Shown in pieces: positions 55,141 to 64,000 of a DNA stretch of 64,000 nt. Source of the stretch: Rhizobium phaseoli. GTDB taxonomy: Bacteria; Pseudomonadota; Alphaproteobacteria; Rhizobiales; Rhizobiaceae. Numbering within the stretch: position 1 is the first letter of the stretch; the number at the start of each line of letters is the position of its first letter. The DNA lies in NCBI RefSeq assembly GCF_003985125.1, contig NZ_ML133586.1, forward strand, positions 29,148-93,147, given 5' to 3'. Both the position numbers and the translations under genes were made by a program. Below the pieces are notes generated by a model. That model searched no databases and was not told where the DNA came from. It worked only from the letters and a program-made list of their open reading frames with translations.

Positions 55141-56409
55141 TTAGTGAGTGTGTTGCGCAGCAGCCGCGATTTCCTCCGAGAAGTTATAGACAGGAGCTTC
55201 GGCGGCGGGCCGACGCTCTTTCGCTATAACTCCGCGGCGGTAGGTGGAATCTTTCGTCGGGTCCACCAGGGCGTACTCCGGAAAACCTCCGTTATTGTAA
55301 AGTTCCTGGCACAGCGGATAGGGCGCGTCCTTTTCACCATAGTGCGACCAGCTACTCATCTTGCAGACGCCGCGACAGACTGGATAAAACACGCAGTTGC
55401 CGCAGACGCCCTTAACCTCGCCACTCACCACCTCGCGTAGCTCATGGAAGAACGGGCTGTTGCGCCAGATTTCCATCAAGGGCATTTCGAAGGCATTGCC
55501 GGCGATCATTTCCGGATCATCGTAGGAGGCACTGCACATCGAAACTTGTCCGTTCGACAGTATGCCCAGTACGTTGTCGCCCCAACCGCAAGTATGCACG
55601 CCGTTCAGATACTTGAGAGGCATCAGAGCCGGCGGCAGAGTCATGTATGCAGCGCCACTCTCAAAATGGGGAGATTTCAAAAGATCGCCTATCAGTAGCT
55701 TGCATTCCTCCAAGCTTATCGCATTGTCCTCATGGCTGCGCGCGTTGCCCATCGGATGTATGTTGAGCAGCGTCCGATGCTTCTTGATGCCCCAGCCGAG
55801 CACCAAATCTATAATCGAAATCACCTTGTCATAGTTGTTGCGATAGGCAGTCGTCGTTACCACCGTAGAGATGTCAGTTTTTCCAAGCCGCTGCAGGACA
55901 ATCGCAGTCTTGGCGAACGCACCCGATTTTGCTCTGAAAGCGTCGTGCGCCTCTGGGTCGAAATGGTCGAGGCTGATGAAGACCGTCAAATTGGGGAGCC
56001 TACTTAGCTGCTCGATCGTGAACTCGTCAAAGAGGGTTCCATTCGTCTCGAAAACCAGCTCCTTCAGCCCACAGGATGCGAGATATTCCATGACTGCCAT
56101 GAATTCCTTGTGAACCATCGGTTCACCCCCGGAAACCTTAACCTTGCGCAGCCCATTGGGTAGTGCTTGCTCGATCAGTCCTTGGATCGCCTCCAGGTTG
56201 AAATCAATGCCCTTGGCCTTGGGCCCGACGCCTGCGATATAACAGTGGTGGCATCCCAAATTGCACTTGCGGGTTAGAAACAGATAGATCGTTTTAATTT
56301 CGTTTTCCGAGACGACTCGTTTCGAAAGTTCACTTGTGACGAGGGCCTGTAGCGTCTGACTGGCTACATGCACGTCCTGCGGTGTCGAAAGCCAATCAGG
56401 GGTATTCAT
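55141..56409 (-). CDS. Radical SAM/SPASM enzyme
   Basis: A 422-residue radical S-adenosylmethionine enzyme. The [4Fe-4S] motif CNLGCHHC is in YLFLTRKCNLGCHHCYIAG, followed by VKVSGGEPMVHKEFM (the GGEP SAM-binding motif). The C-terminal SPASM region binds further clusters through HTCGWGDNVLGI, GQVSMCSAS and CGNCVFYPVCRGVCKMSSW. Such enzymes modify ribosomal peptides, mature quinohaem enzymes or cleave C-C bonds. A strong AGGAGG lies 8 bases before the ATG. It is the second gene of the operon, 31 bases after the phosphoribosyltransferase. Confidence 0.9.
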   Translation of the reverse strand: MNTPDWLSTPQDVHVASQTLQALVTSELSKRVVSENEIKTIYLFLTRKCNLGCHHCYIAGVGPKAKGIDFNLEAIQGLIEQALPNGLRKVKVSGGEPMVHKEFMAVMEYLASCGLKELVFETNGTLFDEFTIEQLSRLPNLTVFISLDHFDPEAHDAFRAKSGAFAKTAIVLQRLGKTDISTVVTTTAYRNNYDKVISIIDLVLGWGIKKHRTLLNIHPMGNARSHEDNAISLEECKLLIGDLLKSPHFESGAAYMTLPPALMPLKYLNGVHTCGWGDNVLGILSNGQVSMCSASYDDPEMIAGNAFEMPLMEIWRNSPFFHELREVVSGEVKGVCGNCVFYPVCRGVCKMSSWSHYGEKDAPYPLCQELYNNGGFPEYALVDPTKDSTYRRGVIAKERRPAAEAPVYNFSEEIAAAAQHTH

Positions 56410-56440
56410 GCGCTTGCCTCCTTACGTCTATGTTGCTGCG

Positions 56441-56995
56441 CTAGCACGTCATCGCACTGATCACTGGTGCGTCGTCCAATTGACGCCTGCCTTTCAAAAC
56501 TTCGATTTCGAGTATGAATGCGTATCCGGCGATCTCTCCGCCTTGGGACTTGACAAAATTCCCAGTCGCCCGAGCAGTGCCACCCGTCGCTAGAAGGTCA
56601 TCAGCAATCAGGCATCGCAGGCCGTCACCGATGAGGCCGGCAGTTACCTCCAGGGTTCCGGAGCAGTATTCACAGCTGTATTCAAATGAGAGGACGTCCC
56701 CCGGCAGTTTACCGGGTTTCCTTACCATGATGAAACCGCAACCGAGCCTATCAGCCAATGAGGCGCCCAAGATGAAACCACGCGCATCAACCGCCAAAAT
56801 GGCATCGATTTCTGTTCCCGACACTTGGCTTGCGACGGTAGAAACGACTTCGCCCAATGCACCTCTACCAGCCAGCATAGGCGCTATATCCTTGAACAAG
56901 ATCCCGCCTATCGGAAAGTTAGGAAATTCTCGTAATGCTTCTACACCGGATTGGTTAATCCGTGACGCCCCGCTATTTGGAACAGCTACAATCAT
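56441..56995 (-). CDS. Adenine phosphoribosyltransferase-like protein
   Basis: A 184-residue type I phosphoribosyltransferase related to Apt, which makes AMP from adenine and PRPP. Landmarks are LREFPNFPIGGILFKDIAPM, VDARGFILGASLADRLGCGF, VRKPGKLPGDVLSFEYS and the PRPP loop CLIADDLLATGGTARAT. The ATG at 56995 has GGGGGAT 6 bases upstream; a longer frame reaches 57088. First gene of the operon, so together with the PRPP synthetase at its end it could provide a dedicated nucleotide (AMP-like) precursor. The base specificity may differ from adenine. Confidence 0.85.
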   Translation of the reverse strand: MIVAVPNSGASRINQSGVEALREFPNFPIGGILFKDIAPMLAGRGALGEVVSTVASQVSGTEIDAILAVDARGFILGASLADRLGCGFIMVRKPGKLPGDVLSFEYSCEYCSGTLEVTAGLIGDGLRCLIADDLLATGGTARATGNFVKSQGGEIAGYAFILEIEVLKGRRQLDDAPVISAMTC

Positions 56996-57281
56996 TTTAC
57001 TATCCCCCACATGTAACCATCTAAGAGCCTCGTAAGGTGCGATGGCCTCGCGCACTTTGTGGCCAGCCACCAGATGAGGCCCTGGCAAGCTTATCAGCGG
57101 CGGCCGCCGCCGCGCCTACCACGTTCCTCCGGGCCGGCACGGGTCCGCTCTCTGACCAGATCACGCCGGAATTCGCCAGCGCCGCGAACAGATGAAACAT
57201 CAGTCGGCCGCATAATGTTGTCTCCTCGAAAGCGGCTCCGATCATGATTCGTCCAGCCCTGATCTTAGTGCCGAGTCAACT

Positions 57282-57737
57282 TTACGTCGCTTTGGGGTTC
57301 GTCAGGACCTTGTCAAAAGCATCCTTGACCGGCTTTGAGATTTCCTCCACCGCCCTGCTTGAGAGCTCCCGGACTTCCTTGGCGTGCTGCAAACTTGTCT
57401 CAACCCGCTTGCGGAAAAAGGCCGACTGCTGTTCGAGGATCTGCGACGGCGAATTCGCGCCCAGCAAAGCTTGCAAATGTGAGAAGCCGGCCTCGGCGTC
57501 GGCTTGCAGTGCAGCGATCGTCTTCCACCACAATTCGTTGCCGAATAGACTTGTCGTTTCGAGGATCGGAGGCAGCATTTTCTGTGTCGCTTCAGCGCCG
57601 GACGCAAATTTCAAAAGAGCCTCTGTCACCTGCTTGTTCCCCTTTTCAACGGATGCGCCGAACTGATCTGGCACCTTGAGCGGCGATGACCCCGGGTTTT
57701 CGATCGTTTCAAATGATCTTTCGGAAATCTTGGTCAT
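57282..57737 (-). CDS. Phasin family protein
   Basis: A 151-residue protein that coats polyhydroxyalkanoate granules. The ATG at 57737 (MTKISERSFETIENP) has AAGGAA 6 bases upstream. The core is amphipathic helix: GNELWWKTIAALQADAEAGF, EQQSAFFRKRVETSLQHAKE and SSRAVEEISKPVKDAFDKVL, the usual phasin_2 pattern. It is single and apart from PHA-synthesis genes, as is common in rhizobia, where PHB accumulates in free-living cells and some bacteroids. Confidence 0.75.
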   Translation of the reverse strand: MTKISERSFETIENPGSSPLKVPDQFGASVEKGNKQVTEALLKFASGAEATQKMLPPILETTSLFGNELWWKTIAALQADAEAGFSHLQALLGANSPSQILEQQSAFFRKRVETSLQHAKEVRELSSRAVEEISKPVKDAFDKVLTNPKAT

Positions 57738-57743
57738 TGCATT

Positions 57744-58637
57744 TTCCTTCTCTTTGAGTTGGTTGCAAGCTGTGACATCGGGATTGACCCCTTCCGCCGG
57801 CGGACTATGCATGGCCGCTTTGGTAGAACGCGGATCCGATGACGAACGGTCAGGTGGCCTCCGTTCCGTTCGTTTCATGAACCGGCATCATGCAGACTGC
57901 TTTCTGCCGCTTGTAACCAGGGATCAGCAAACACCATGCCAACTGCTCCGACGCGCCAAGAAGATGATTTTCGTTTATCGATGGGCGGGTTGAGGGCAGG
58001 TTGATGTGTATTTGGCGGAGAGACCGGCGAACAAAACGTTCCAGTCACGACAAATCTGACAAAAGTGGCGAATGCCCGACATTTGCGAAAAATGTCGACG
58101 GTTGCGCTGGGGACAAGGGAATTCACGCGGACTTCAAATCGCGCCAAGGATCATGTGCCTGTTCGTGGCTAAGGGGCGTTACTCGACTTCTCGTGAACGT
58201 CCCTGGCGGTCTTATCAACCCTTGTCCTGGTTCCTGCTTTGCACCACCTTCCGCTTGGAGCCATGAAGAGGGTCGTTGTTTCGATAATTTGAGGATGGGC
58301 TGCTTGGCGATTTGTTCGTAGCCCAGCTCGGGTCCATACGTCTCGGTACGGTTCGCCTGCCTATCCTGTTCACGGCACTTTCGAACATAAGACCGAACGT
58401 CATCAGAGCGATCGCTGTGATGCGCAACATATTTCATTTGGTACGACGTTTGCTGGTGATCGGTGACGCTGGTTGACCATAGGCTCTGATGCCGATCTCG
58501 TCGGACAAGGACGCAATTGAAGTCAACTACGGAGGTTTTCGGGACCTGACACGATGATTGGTTCGGTGCATGCGGAACGCTTGGCGGCACGAGGATGACA
58601 CCGAAAAGTACGTGGGGTCTAATCAATGGAGTGAAAA
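57744..58637. other. Intergenic region upstream of the aquaporin and phasin genes
   Basis: About 900 bases without a supported gene. Contains an 8-bp inverted repeat CGACATTT ... AAATGTCG at 58077-58097. No sigma-54 (GG-N10-GC) element with good match or FixK-type site was found by eye. Confidence 0.35.
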
Positions 58638-59411
58638 ATGAAAAAGTATGTTTGCGAATTCTTCGGGACCTTCACACTTGTCTTCCTCGGCTGCGGCACA
58701 TTGCTTTATATGCGTCAAGAGGTGGGCCTGTTGGGTGTCGCTTTAGCCTTCGGGACGACCGTGGTTGCAATGGCCTACACGATTGGCCCAGTCTCGGGCG
58801 CGCATCTCAATCCGGCGGTCAGCCTGGGTTTCCTCGTGTCGCGCCGATTGAGAGTGTGGGACTTTCTCGCGTATGTCTCCGCCCAATGTGCAGGAGCTAT
58901 CGCGGCGGCAGGCACGCTCTACCTTATCGCTATGAACAAGGTCGGCGGTTACGATATCACCCTAGAAGGTTTCGCCCAAACCGGCTGGGTAGTCTACGGA
59001 TGGAGAGCTGCGTTCCTATTCGAGTTTATCGCCACGTTCCTGTTCGTAACTGTATTCCTCAAATGCACGGCTGGACGCGGCGCTGTTGCACGATTGGCGA
59101 TTGGACTTGCCTTAGTTGCGATCCACCTTGGCGGTATCACCGTTTCGGGTTCTTCTGTGAATCCAGCACGATCGATCGGCCCAGCACTTTTCGCAGGAGG
59201 GGCGGCACTCTCTCAACTCTGGCTTTATATATGTGCGCCAATGCTCGGCGCTATTGCGGCCGGCCTTCTTCAGCTCAGGGGGATCGTCGCGTCAAGCGAG
59301 CCGCAAAGTCTGCGCCAATTTGAATCGCGCGAAATGACCAGCGACATATCCAGCCCGGTTTCATTCTTTCGCCACCGAAGGAGAGGTATCCCAAAAAGGG
59401 AAAGCCACTGA
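58638..59411 (+). CDS. aqpZ: Aquaporin (AqpZ type)
   Basis: A 257-residue MIP-family channel with both NPA boxes: GAHLNPAVSLG and GSSVNPARSIGPALF. Six membrane helices are seen. The aromatic/arginine filter looks like a water channel (NPARS, with a histidine in helix 5, VAIHLGG). The last 30 residues (SLRQFESREMTSDISSPV...) extend beyond the usual AqpZ end, so the tail may be added by a later fusion or a frameshift. Function is transport of water, possibly small solutes, across the inner membrane. Confidence 0.85.
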   Translation: MKKYVCEFFGTFTLVFLGCGTLLYMRQEVGLLGVALAFGTTVVAMAYTIGPVSGAHLNPAVSLGFLVSRRLRVWDFLAYVSAQCAGAIAAAGTLYLIAMNKVGGYDITLEGFAQTGWVVYGWRAAFLFEFIATFLFVTVFLKCTAGRGAVARLAIGLALVAIHLGGITVSGSSVNPARSIGPALFAGGAALSQLWLYICAPMLGAIAAGLLQLRGIVASSEPQSLRQFESREMTSDISSPVSFFRHRRRGIPKRESH

Positions 59412-60218
59412 TCGAGGAGGGGGTCTCGACCTTGACAGGGGAGCGCATCCCCAGACACTGGCCGTTGCATCCCGCATATCTTGACGCTTACTGCGATCTT
59501 CCTACGGATTGGGACCACGGTCGTCTCTGACGTATCGACAAACGTCGCATACGGATCGACAATGGCAGCCCAACGTCCAGCTATCATTGGCGGCGATCCA
59601 AAACGGCGGCGATCGCGGCCAAAGCCTCGTGTATCGCGATACTCACCGACCTTCCGCTCAAGGTTGTCAAGGGTCCGCGATACTCATCCATACCGCAGAT
59701 GCGTGTCATTAGGAGCATGAATTTTACAATGGTGAGGCTGCCATATAGGACACGTTGGGCGGCGGATCTAATGGAGCAAATCTCCAGCGTCTGGGGGGTT
59801 GCGCTGGGGTGCCGATCCACACCCAAGCGCCGGTAGGTGATAGACGATACCCACAGCGGCTAGGAGCCATTGAATCGGCAATATGTTCTTTTGATACGGT
59901 GTCGCGCAAGTTTGGCATGGAGAATCATATGCAATCGCAACAATAGCCGAGTGCAGAGTCAAGCAGCGCTACTTGCATACGCGCAAATGTCCGTTAGAAG
60001 ATTTCGACGACGTGGCAGCCCAAGCAGTTGCGCGGCAGCGAGTTTAGGCGGGGCGTACGTTGCGGCGAAAAACAGCCAATGGACACGCCGAAAACGGCTA
60101 CTGGGCCTAAGTCGCCACGGTCGCCCTGTGAACTTGGAACCCAGGCAAATTGTATGACCGTTGGCCGTCGTTCAGCATGCCGAAGTCGGAGCGCTGATCG
60201 GAAGCTGGATTAGCCTGC
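59412..60218. other. Intergenic stretch, no gene seen
   Basis: About 800 bases between the aquaporin and the acyltransferase with only short frames and no motifs. Confidence 0.35.
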
Positions 60219-61397
60219 ATGATGAACGAGAGGTTGGAAAATGCCGCTTTCAAAGGCTCCCGTAGGCATCGTGAGATGTTGAGAATGCGAGCAAGAATTG
60301 TAGGTGGAAAGACAGTGCCTGAGGCGCCAGAGGCCGACGATCGCGATCTAGCTTTAGACTTCGCCAAAGGAATACTCATTGTCTTGGTGATTTTCGGTCA
60401 CCTGATACAATATATCTTTTACGAGGGTGATGGCTTCTGGGATTCGGCATGCTTCAAATCGATCTACATGTTTCACATGCCTCTCTTTATGGCGATAAGC
60501 GGATATCTCTCTAGATCAGGGCTACTAGGCAAATCGTTCAGGCAAGCCATCGGTGATCGCGCGCTGCAGCTCCTGGTGCCGACGCTGTTCTGGTTCACCC
60601 TTTTGGAGGCAGTCAAATTGCTCATGTTTCCCCGGCCGCCGGACGCACCTGGCAACCTGTTGCAATTCATGCACGATTTCGTCGGCACATACTGGTTCAT
60701 CTGGGCTGCGTTTGCTTCTTTTCTTTTGGTCAAACTTATTTCGATCTTCAACTCCGGGTCGGCACGCTCTTTGCTTGTCTCATCCATACTGGTCGCAGTT
60801 GCCCCCGTGACGTTTTCTATATTCCCTCTCATAAAGTACACCTATCCCTTTTTCTGCATGGGATTTTCATTTGCGCAGTCGAGAGATTGGTGGACGAGCA
60901 TAATGCGGTATCATAAGCCACTCCTGATGATGTCCGCCTCTATCGCGGCTAGCTTGTGCTTCATGGCGTGGCGCGAGGACACCTATGTCTACAACAATCT
61001 CGCCTTAATCCAGGATCTGCAGTCGGCAAAAGATATCCTTCTGATGTTTTTTGGCTCGACAGTGGCCTCTGCAGTGATGATCGAGATTCTGCTTCAATCC
61101 TGGAAAATTGGACGCTCGAACCGGGTGGTTCGCTTTATCGCCGTGGAAGTGGGGCAGAGCACGCTCGTGTTGTACCTGGTGCAGGCTACGGTATTCCGTC
61201 TCATGGATTTGATACATTACGGAGAACAATGGGCTCCCACAATGAGGTCTGGCGCGGCGGGAATTCTCGGGACGATGATCATTGCCGTAGCACTAGCAGT
61301 TCGCTGGAGCGTGCGCGACATTCCCTATCTGTCCCAGCTCATGCTTGGAACGCCACCCCGCCTCGTTCGTTTGCCGAGCAATCCTGCGAATAACTAG
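60219..61397 (+). CDS. Acyltransferase-3 family membrane protein
   Basis: A 392-residue integral membrane protein with about ten membrane segments. The N-terminal signature DLALDFAKGILIVLVIFGH, with a catalytic-type histidine, then MFHMPLFMAISGYLS, defines acyltransferase 3 proteins that O-acetylate sugars of lipids, polysaccharides or Nod factors. On symbiotic plasmids this family includes NolL (acetylates the fucose of Nod factors) and NodX. NolL is of similar size, but I cannot distinguish it from other members here. No nod box was found upstream, so the symbiotic role is only suggested by location. Confidence 0.75.
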   Translation: MMNERLENAAFKGSRRHREMLRMRARIVGGKTVPEAPEADDRDLALDFAKGILIVLVIFGHLIQYIFYEGDGFWDSACFKSIYMFHMPLFMAISGYLSRSGLLGKSFRQAIGDRALQLLVPTLFWFTLLEAVKLLMFPRPPDAPGNLLQFMHDFVGTYWFIWAAFASFLLVKLISIFNSGSARSLLVSSILVAVAPVTFSIFPLIKYTYPFFCMGFSFAQSRDWWTSIMRYHKPLLMMSASIAASLCFMAWREDTYVYNNLALIQDLQSAKDILLMFFGSTVASAVMIEILLQSWKIGRSNRVVRFIAVEVGQSTLVLYLVQATVFRLMDLIHYGEQWAPTMRSGAAGILGTMIIAVALAVRWSVRDIPYLSQLMLGTPPRLVRLPSNPANN

Positions 61398-62535
61398 CGG
61401 TGTTCAATTCTCAACCTAAACTTCGTCAGCAAGCAAGCATGCCAAGGCACGCGTTAAGGGGCCCATTTTTAAAGGATCCTTTTGCACGAAGATCAGCTGA
61501 GGTCCGACTGATGTGCCAATCACGTATCGAGAATCCGCAAACCCCTCCGCGCCCAATGCTCCGCGACGACGCGGGCGCTTGACCCCCAGGGTATCGACTC
61601 CACCCTCTTTGAGGTTGCCAAAGATTCGGTTTGCTTCGCACTTGTTTGGGGTCCGCTTGCCGCCAGGTCCCGTTGTCCCTGCTAAAATCGCGAGCGTTCG
61701 CTAAGTTACCAGAAACGCTTTTCCGGCCTGTGCTAAGCAATGACCGGAAACAGCGAGTATCGCCTCAGCGGTCACACCGAGGCAGCACTGCTCCATGACG
61801 GCCGCTGCCACAGTCATCCTCTTGCCGGCGCCGACGGTACCGGCCAGCTAGGTCGTGCCGGCAGCATGATCCCCCGGGTGCCGTGTTCTGGTGCGGATAG
61901 AGAGTGAACGCGGCCGACGCACGCCGGCAACTTAAGATACACGCCGCCGAGGCGCCCAGGGGCTGGTTGTTGAAACGGTCCTAAAACCTTGCGGCCGGTC
62001 GATCCGGTGGGCATCGGACCAGGACCCGGCCCTGAAGGGCCATCTGATCTTCGTGAGCTTCCCCTTTGCCGGCTACGTCTAACAGCCGTTCACTGTGGAA
62101 ATTCAGAGCGTTGTTGAGCTGTCGCCGGCGTCGCGGGGGCCTATGCCGCATTCCATTTGCCCGCGGCATTCCCCCAAATGACGGCGCTAACTGTCGAGGA
62201 AGGGAGCTCCAGCCAGTGATGCATGCGGGTCTCGGAGTCCATCACTGGGAGGCGCTGTGATCGCCAAGCAAAGAAGATCGACCGGCTGCACCTCGGCAAG
62301 CGGCCGGACATTGCGCCCAATCCGCGAATTGAGAGCGGAGCGGCTTCGGCGGGTGTCATTTGTTGCTGACGTGGCCGGAGAATAGGTTCCGCCGCTGCAC
62401 CGGGATGCCATTTCTTCGATCCCCACCGCGTCTTGTCCGGTTCACGACAACGTTGTCCTCGATCAATTCTTCATGGGCTAGCTAAGAAGCTGGAAACAAT
62501 ACAGATGCCGTGTTCCGAACCTCAGCGGAGGAGAC
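61398..62535. other. Long stretch without an intact gene
   Basis: About 1.1 kb of sequence with scattered short frames. It probably holds decayed genes, but I could not identify any with confidence. A minus-strand run TVGAGKRMTVAAAVMEQC near 61800 looks like a P-loop relic. Confidence 0.3.
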
Positions 62536-62551
62536 TGGCATGAGTCTTGAA
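62536..62551 (+). promoter_or_regulatory. Degenerate sigma-54 (nif-type) promoter
   Basis: TGGCATGAGTCTTGAA matches the -24/-12 pattern TGGCAC-N5-TTGC with correct GG to G spacing, but the -12 GC has become GA. It lies about 100 bases before the nifH remnant, where the nifH promoter belongs. Confidence 0.45.
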
Positions 62552-62635
62552 CTCCCAGAACTACGCGGCGGGCAATCGCCTGGTGGAACGTGTGGCGTCC
62601 GGTCGAAGTCGATTTGAACCTTGAAGGGAAAATAC

Positions 62636-62815
62636 ATGGCAGGTCTGCATCAGTTCGCACGGAAAAGGGGGTATCGGCAAGTACACGGCCTCTCAAGATA
62701 CTCTCACTGTCCTTGTCGACCTCGAAAAGCTGATTCCACCCCCCGCCTGATCCTCAATTCGAAAGCCCGAGACACGGTTTTACACCTGGCGGCGAATAGG
62801 TTGGTTGAGGGTGGA
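62636..62815 (+). pseudogene. nifH: Decayed nifH (nitrogenase iron protein) fragment
   Basis: The plus strand starts MAGLHQFA, then in the next frame GKGGIGKYTASQDTLTVLVD (the P-loop of NifH), LEK, a small deletion where ILIVGCDPK belongs, then ADST, RLILNSKARDTVLHLAA. Beyond about 62815 homology to NifH ends. Two frameshifts and the deletion make it non-functional. It marks the region as formerly part of a nif locus. Confidence 0.8.
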
Positions 62816-63075
62816 GTTCGCGGCGAAACCTACCGCCACTGGACTATCGCGACGGGAATCTCGCTTGTGAAGCGCTTTTCGTCAAGCCCGCCAGCGTTGC
62901 CCGCCGCTTGCCGTTGTTGTTGCGGCCGCCCCGTTTCGAGGGGCCATGTCATTCGTCCGGGCCAAGTTGCGTCGCCACAGGTCCCATCTGCCGCACCATT
63001 TTAAGGGATGGTGTTACCGGAAGCGGGTGTGGCCCTTAGTCAAACCGCATCCAACACTCAGGAGGATTTTAACTG
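62816..63075. other. Non-coding stretch before the DUF269 gene
   Basis: About 260 bases. No gene seen. A strong AGGAGG site lies 9 bases before the ATG at 63076. I found no convincing -24/-12 promoter directly upstream. Confidence 0.35.
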
Positions 63076-63561
63076 ATGTCAAACGTCACCCCTGTCCCCA
63101 ACAATGCTCGATTAGATGAGAAAGATGCTCTCGCCACGCCTTTCATTAAGTGCCTCTTGCGTCTGATGCGTGCTCAAGACACCTTTGAATTGTGGCAAGA
63201 GAAATCGGACACCGATTTGCTCTGTGATTTCATCGTGACGAGGCAGCAGCGTAGGGCGATTCCTCTCATCGGGGGACCTGACCTAGAGGTGCAGTGGCGG
63301 CTTGAGATCTTCTATGCCGCCGTAGCACTTGCTATAGAGGAGCAGTCCGGACTGATGGCGTCACCGGTGTTGACTGTGAACCATGAGGGATTCGGTCGGA
63401 TATTACTCACGGCGGGGCGGCTCGTAGTACTCTCGAAGACGCTCCGCGACGTACATCGATTTGGCTTCGACAACCTCCAAAAGCTCGCCGAGGCGGGAAC
63501 TGGCCTGGTCGATAATGGCTTAACAACAATTAAGACCTATTCAGATGTAGCGCGCGTTTAA
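63076..63561 (+). CDS. NifX-associated nitrogen fixation protein (DUF269)
   Basis: A 161-residue protein with the full DUF269 pattern: TPFIKCLLRLMRAQDTFELW, RRAIPLIGGPDLEVQWRLEI, FYAAVALAIEE and HEGFGRILLTAGRLVVLSKT, then LRDVHRFGFDNLQKLAEAG. In nitrogen fixers this gene normally follows nifX within the nifEN-X operon and is thought to assist FeMo-cofactor assembly or handling. Here it stands alone, with only the nifH remnant upstream, so it may be a duplicate kept after the rest of a nif block was lost. Confidence 0.85.
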   Translation: MSNVTPVPNNARLDEKDALATPFIKCLLRLMRAQDTFELWQEKSDTDLLCDFIVTRQQRRAIPLIGGPDLEVQWRLEIFYAAVALAIEEQSGLMASPVLTVNHEGFGRILLTAGRLVVLSKTLRDVHRFGFDNLQKLAEAGTGLVDNGLTTIKTYSDVARV

Positions 63562-64000
63562 GTGCGGTTGAAACGGCTCATATAGGGCGGAATTCTTCGC
63601 TAATCTGCCCAGCAATCAAGCAATCCGGGGGTGTGCCCTAGCGTTCTTGGCGCGGGGGGGGCGACATGGAGGAACCTGCATGACAGTGCGTTCACTACTC
63701 ACTACGGCTCCTCTTTGGCTCCGGCGTATCTCACAAGCACTGATCAAGCGACGTGTATTGGCTGCGCCCCTTGTTTTCTGGTCTGCCAGTGTTCGGCAGG
63801 AAGGTAGGTGGTTGGCCTTCAAATGACCTGCCACTGAATTTTCATCCGGCGGCGATTAGAGCCTCGGCGGTCTTGAACCGCTCCCAAACGTTGGACCACC
63901 GGATGCTAGAGTTTTCCGGCTTCATTCAGGGAGGCGGGCTGGTTGCGCCTCCCGAATTCACCAACGAGATCGGCACCTTGTTGCCGATCGCACCATGAGG
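63562..64000. other. Window end, no gene recognised
   Basis: About 440 bases after the DUF269 gene. A short frame from 63680 (MTVRSLLTTAPLWLRRISQA) and one from 63753 running to near the window end show no known motif. The gene that normally follows in nif operons (DUF683 or ferredoxin) is not seen. Confidence 0.3.

Noticed and set aside
1..64000. CRISPR arrays, tRNA or rRNA genes, nod boxes
   Set aside because: No regularly spaced repeats, cloverleaf-like sequences, ribosomal RNA segments or nod-box motifs were found by reading, though weak matches could be missed without computation.

Overview
The window looks like part of a symbiotic (repABC) plasmid of a nodule-forming alphaproteobacterium of the Rhizobium/Sinorhizobium/Mesorhizobium group. 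The supporting features are a complete repA-repB-repC replication/partition operon on the minus strand (46032-49632), a NifX-associated (DUF269) gene at 63076, a decayed nifH copy with a sigma-54-like promoter at 62536-62815, a phasin, HWE-family sensor kinases and dense insertion-sequence debris. No rRNA, tRNA or CRISPR array was seen.

Layout. 1-9.4 kb is mostly a gene graveyard: fragments of a CopC/CopD-like protein, an ISNCY transposase, a LOV kinase, a membrane-anchored thermonuclease and a LigD-type DNA ligase. Among them are an intact DUF1007 gene and an intact PAS-HWE histidine kinase, and the stretch ends in an IS21 remnant. 9.7-15.3 kb holds a DUF2726 membrane protein and a minus-strand operon encoding an M4 metalloprotease, a small protein, a large tyrosinase and a DUF2182 membrane protein. 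15.9-17.2 kb is an IS3-family element with frameshifts beside a dinB fragment. 17.5-24.0 kb is a four-gene operon headed by a natural fusion of a catalase-like haem domain and a cyclooxygenase-like dioxygenase. It is followed by a di-haem cytochrome c, a membrane protein and a nitroreductase-like protein, and is a candidate oxylipin pathway.

25.0-25.8 kb is a Fic/antitoxin pair. 26.3-37.0 kb is a compact plus-strand island of six genes: an unknown protein, an HExxH metallopeptidase, a dCTP-deaminase/dUTPase-like protein, a subtilisin+trypsin double protease, a second trypsin-like protein with an NTPase-like tail, and a large P-loop STAND-like NTPase. The last three overlap by a few bases. This is the best candidate for an undescribed NTPase/protease conflict (defence) system. 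37.0-45.9 kb is a mobile-element zone: a helicase fragment, a second IS21 remnant fused to a serine recombinase fragment, an intact tyrosine recombinase, a degenerate partner, an intact serine recombinase, an intact IS481 element with a 6-bp target duplication, and IS3 and IS4 remnants. A 16-bp perfect palindrome (parS candidate) occurs on each side of the IS481/IS3/IS4 block.

46.0-49.7 kb is repABC, with a predicted counter-transcribed RNA between repB and repC and an inverted repeat upstream of repA. 51.1-57.0 kb holds a zinc dehydrogenase converging on a six-gene minus-strand operon: adenine phosphoribosyltransferase, radical SAM/SPASM enzyme, two unknown small proteins, a nucleotidyltransferase and a PRPP synthetase-like protein. 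It looks like a nucleotide- or peptide-derived natural product cluster. 57.3-64.0 kb carries a phasin, an aquaporin, an acyltransferase-3 protein (NolL/NodX type), the nifH pseudogene and the DUF269 gene, separated by long stretches without recognisable genes.
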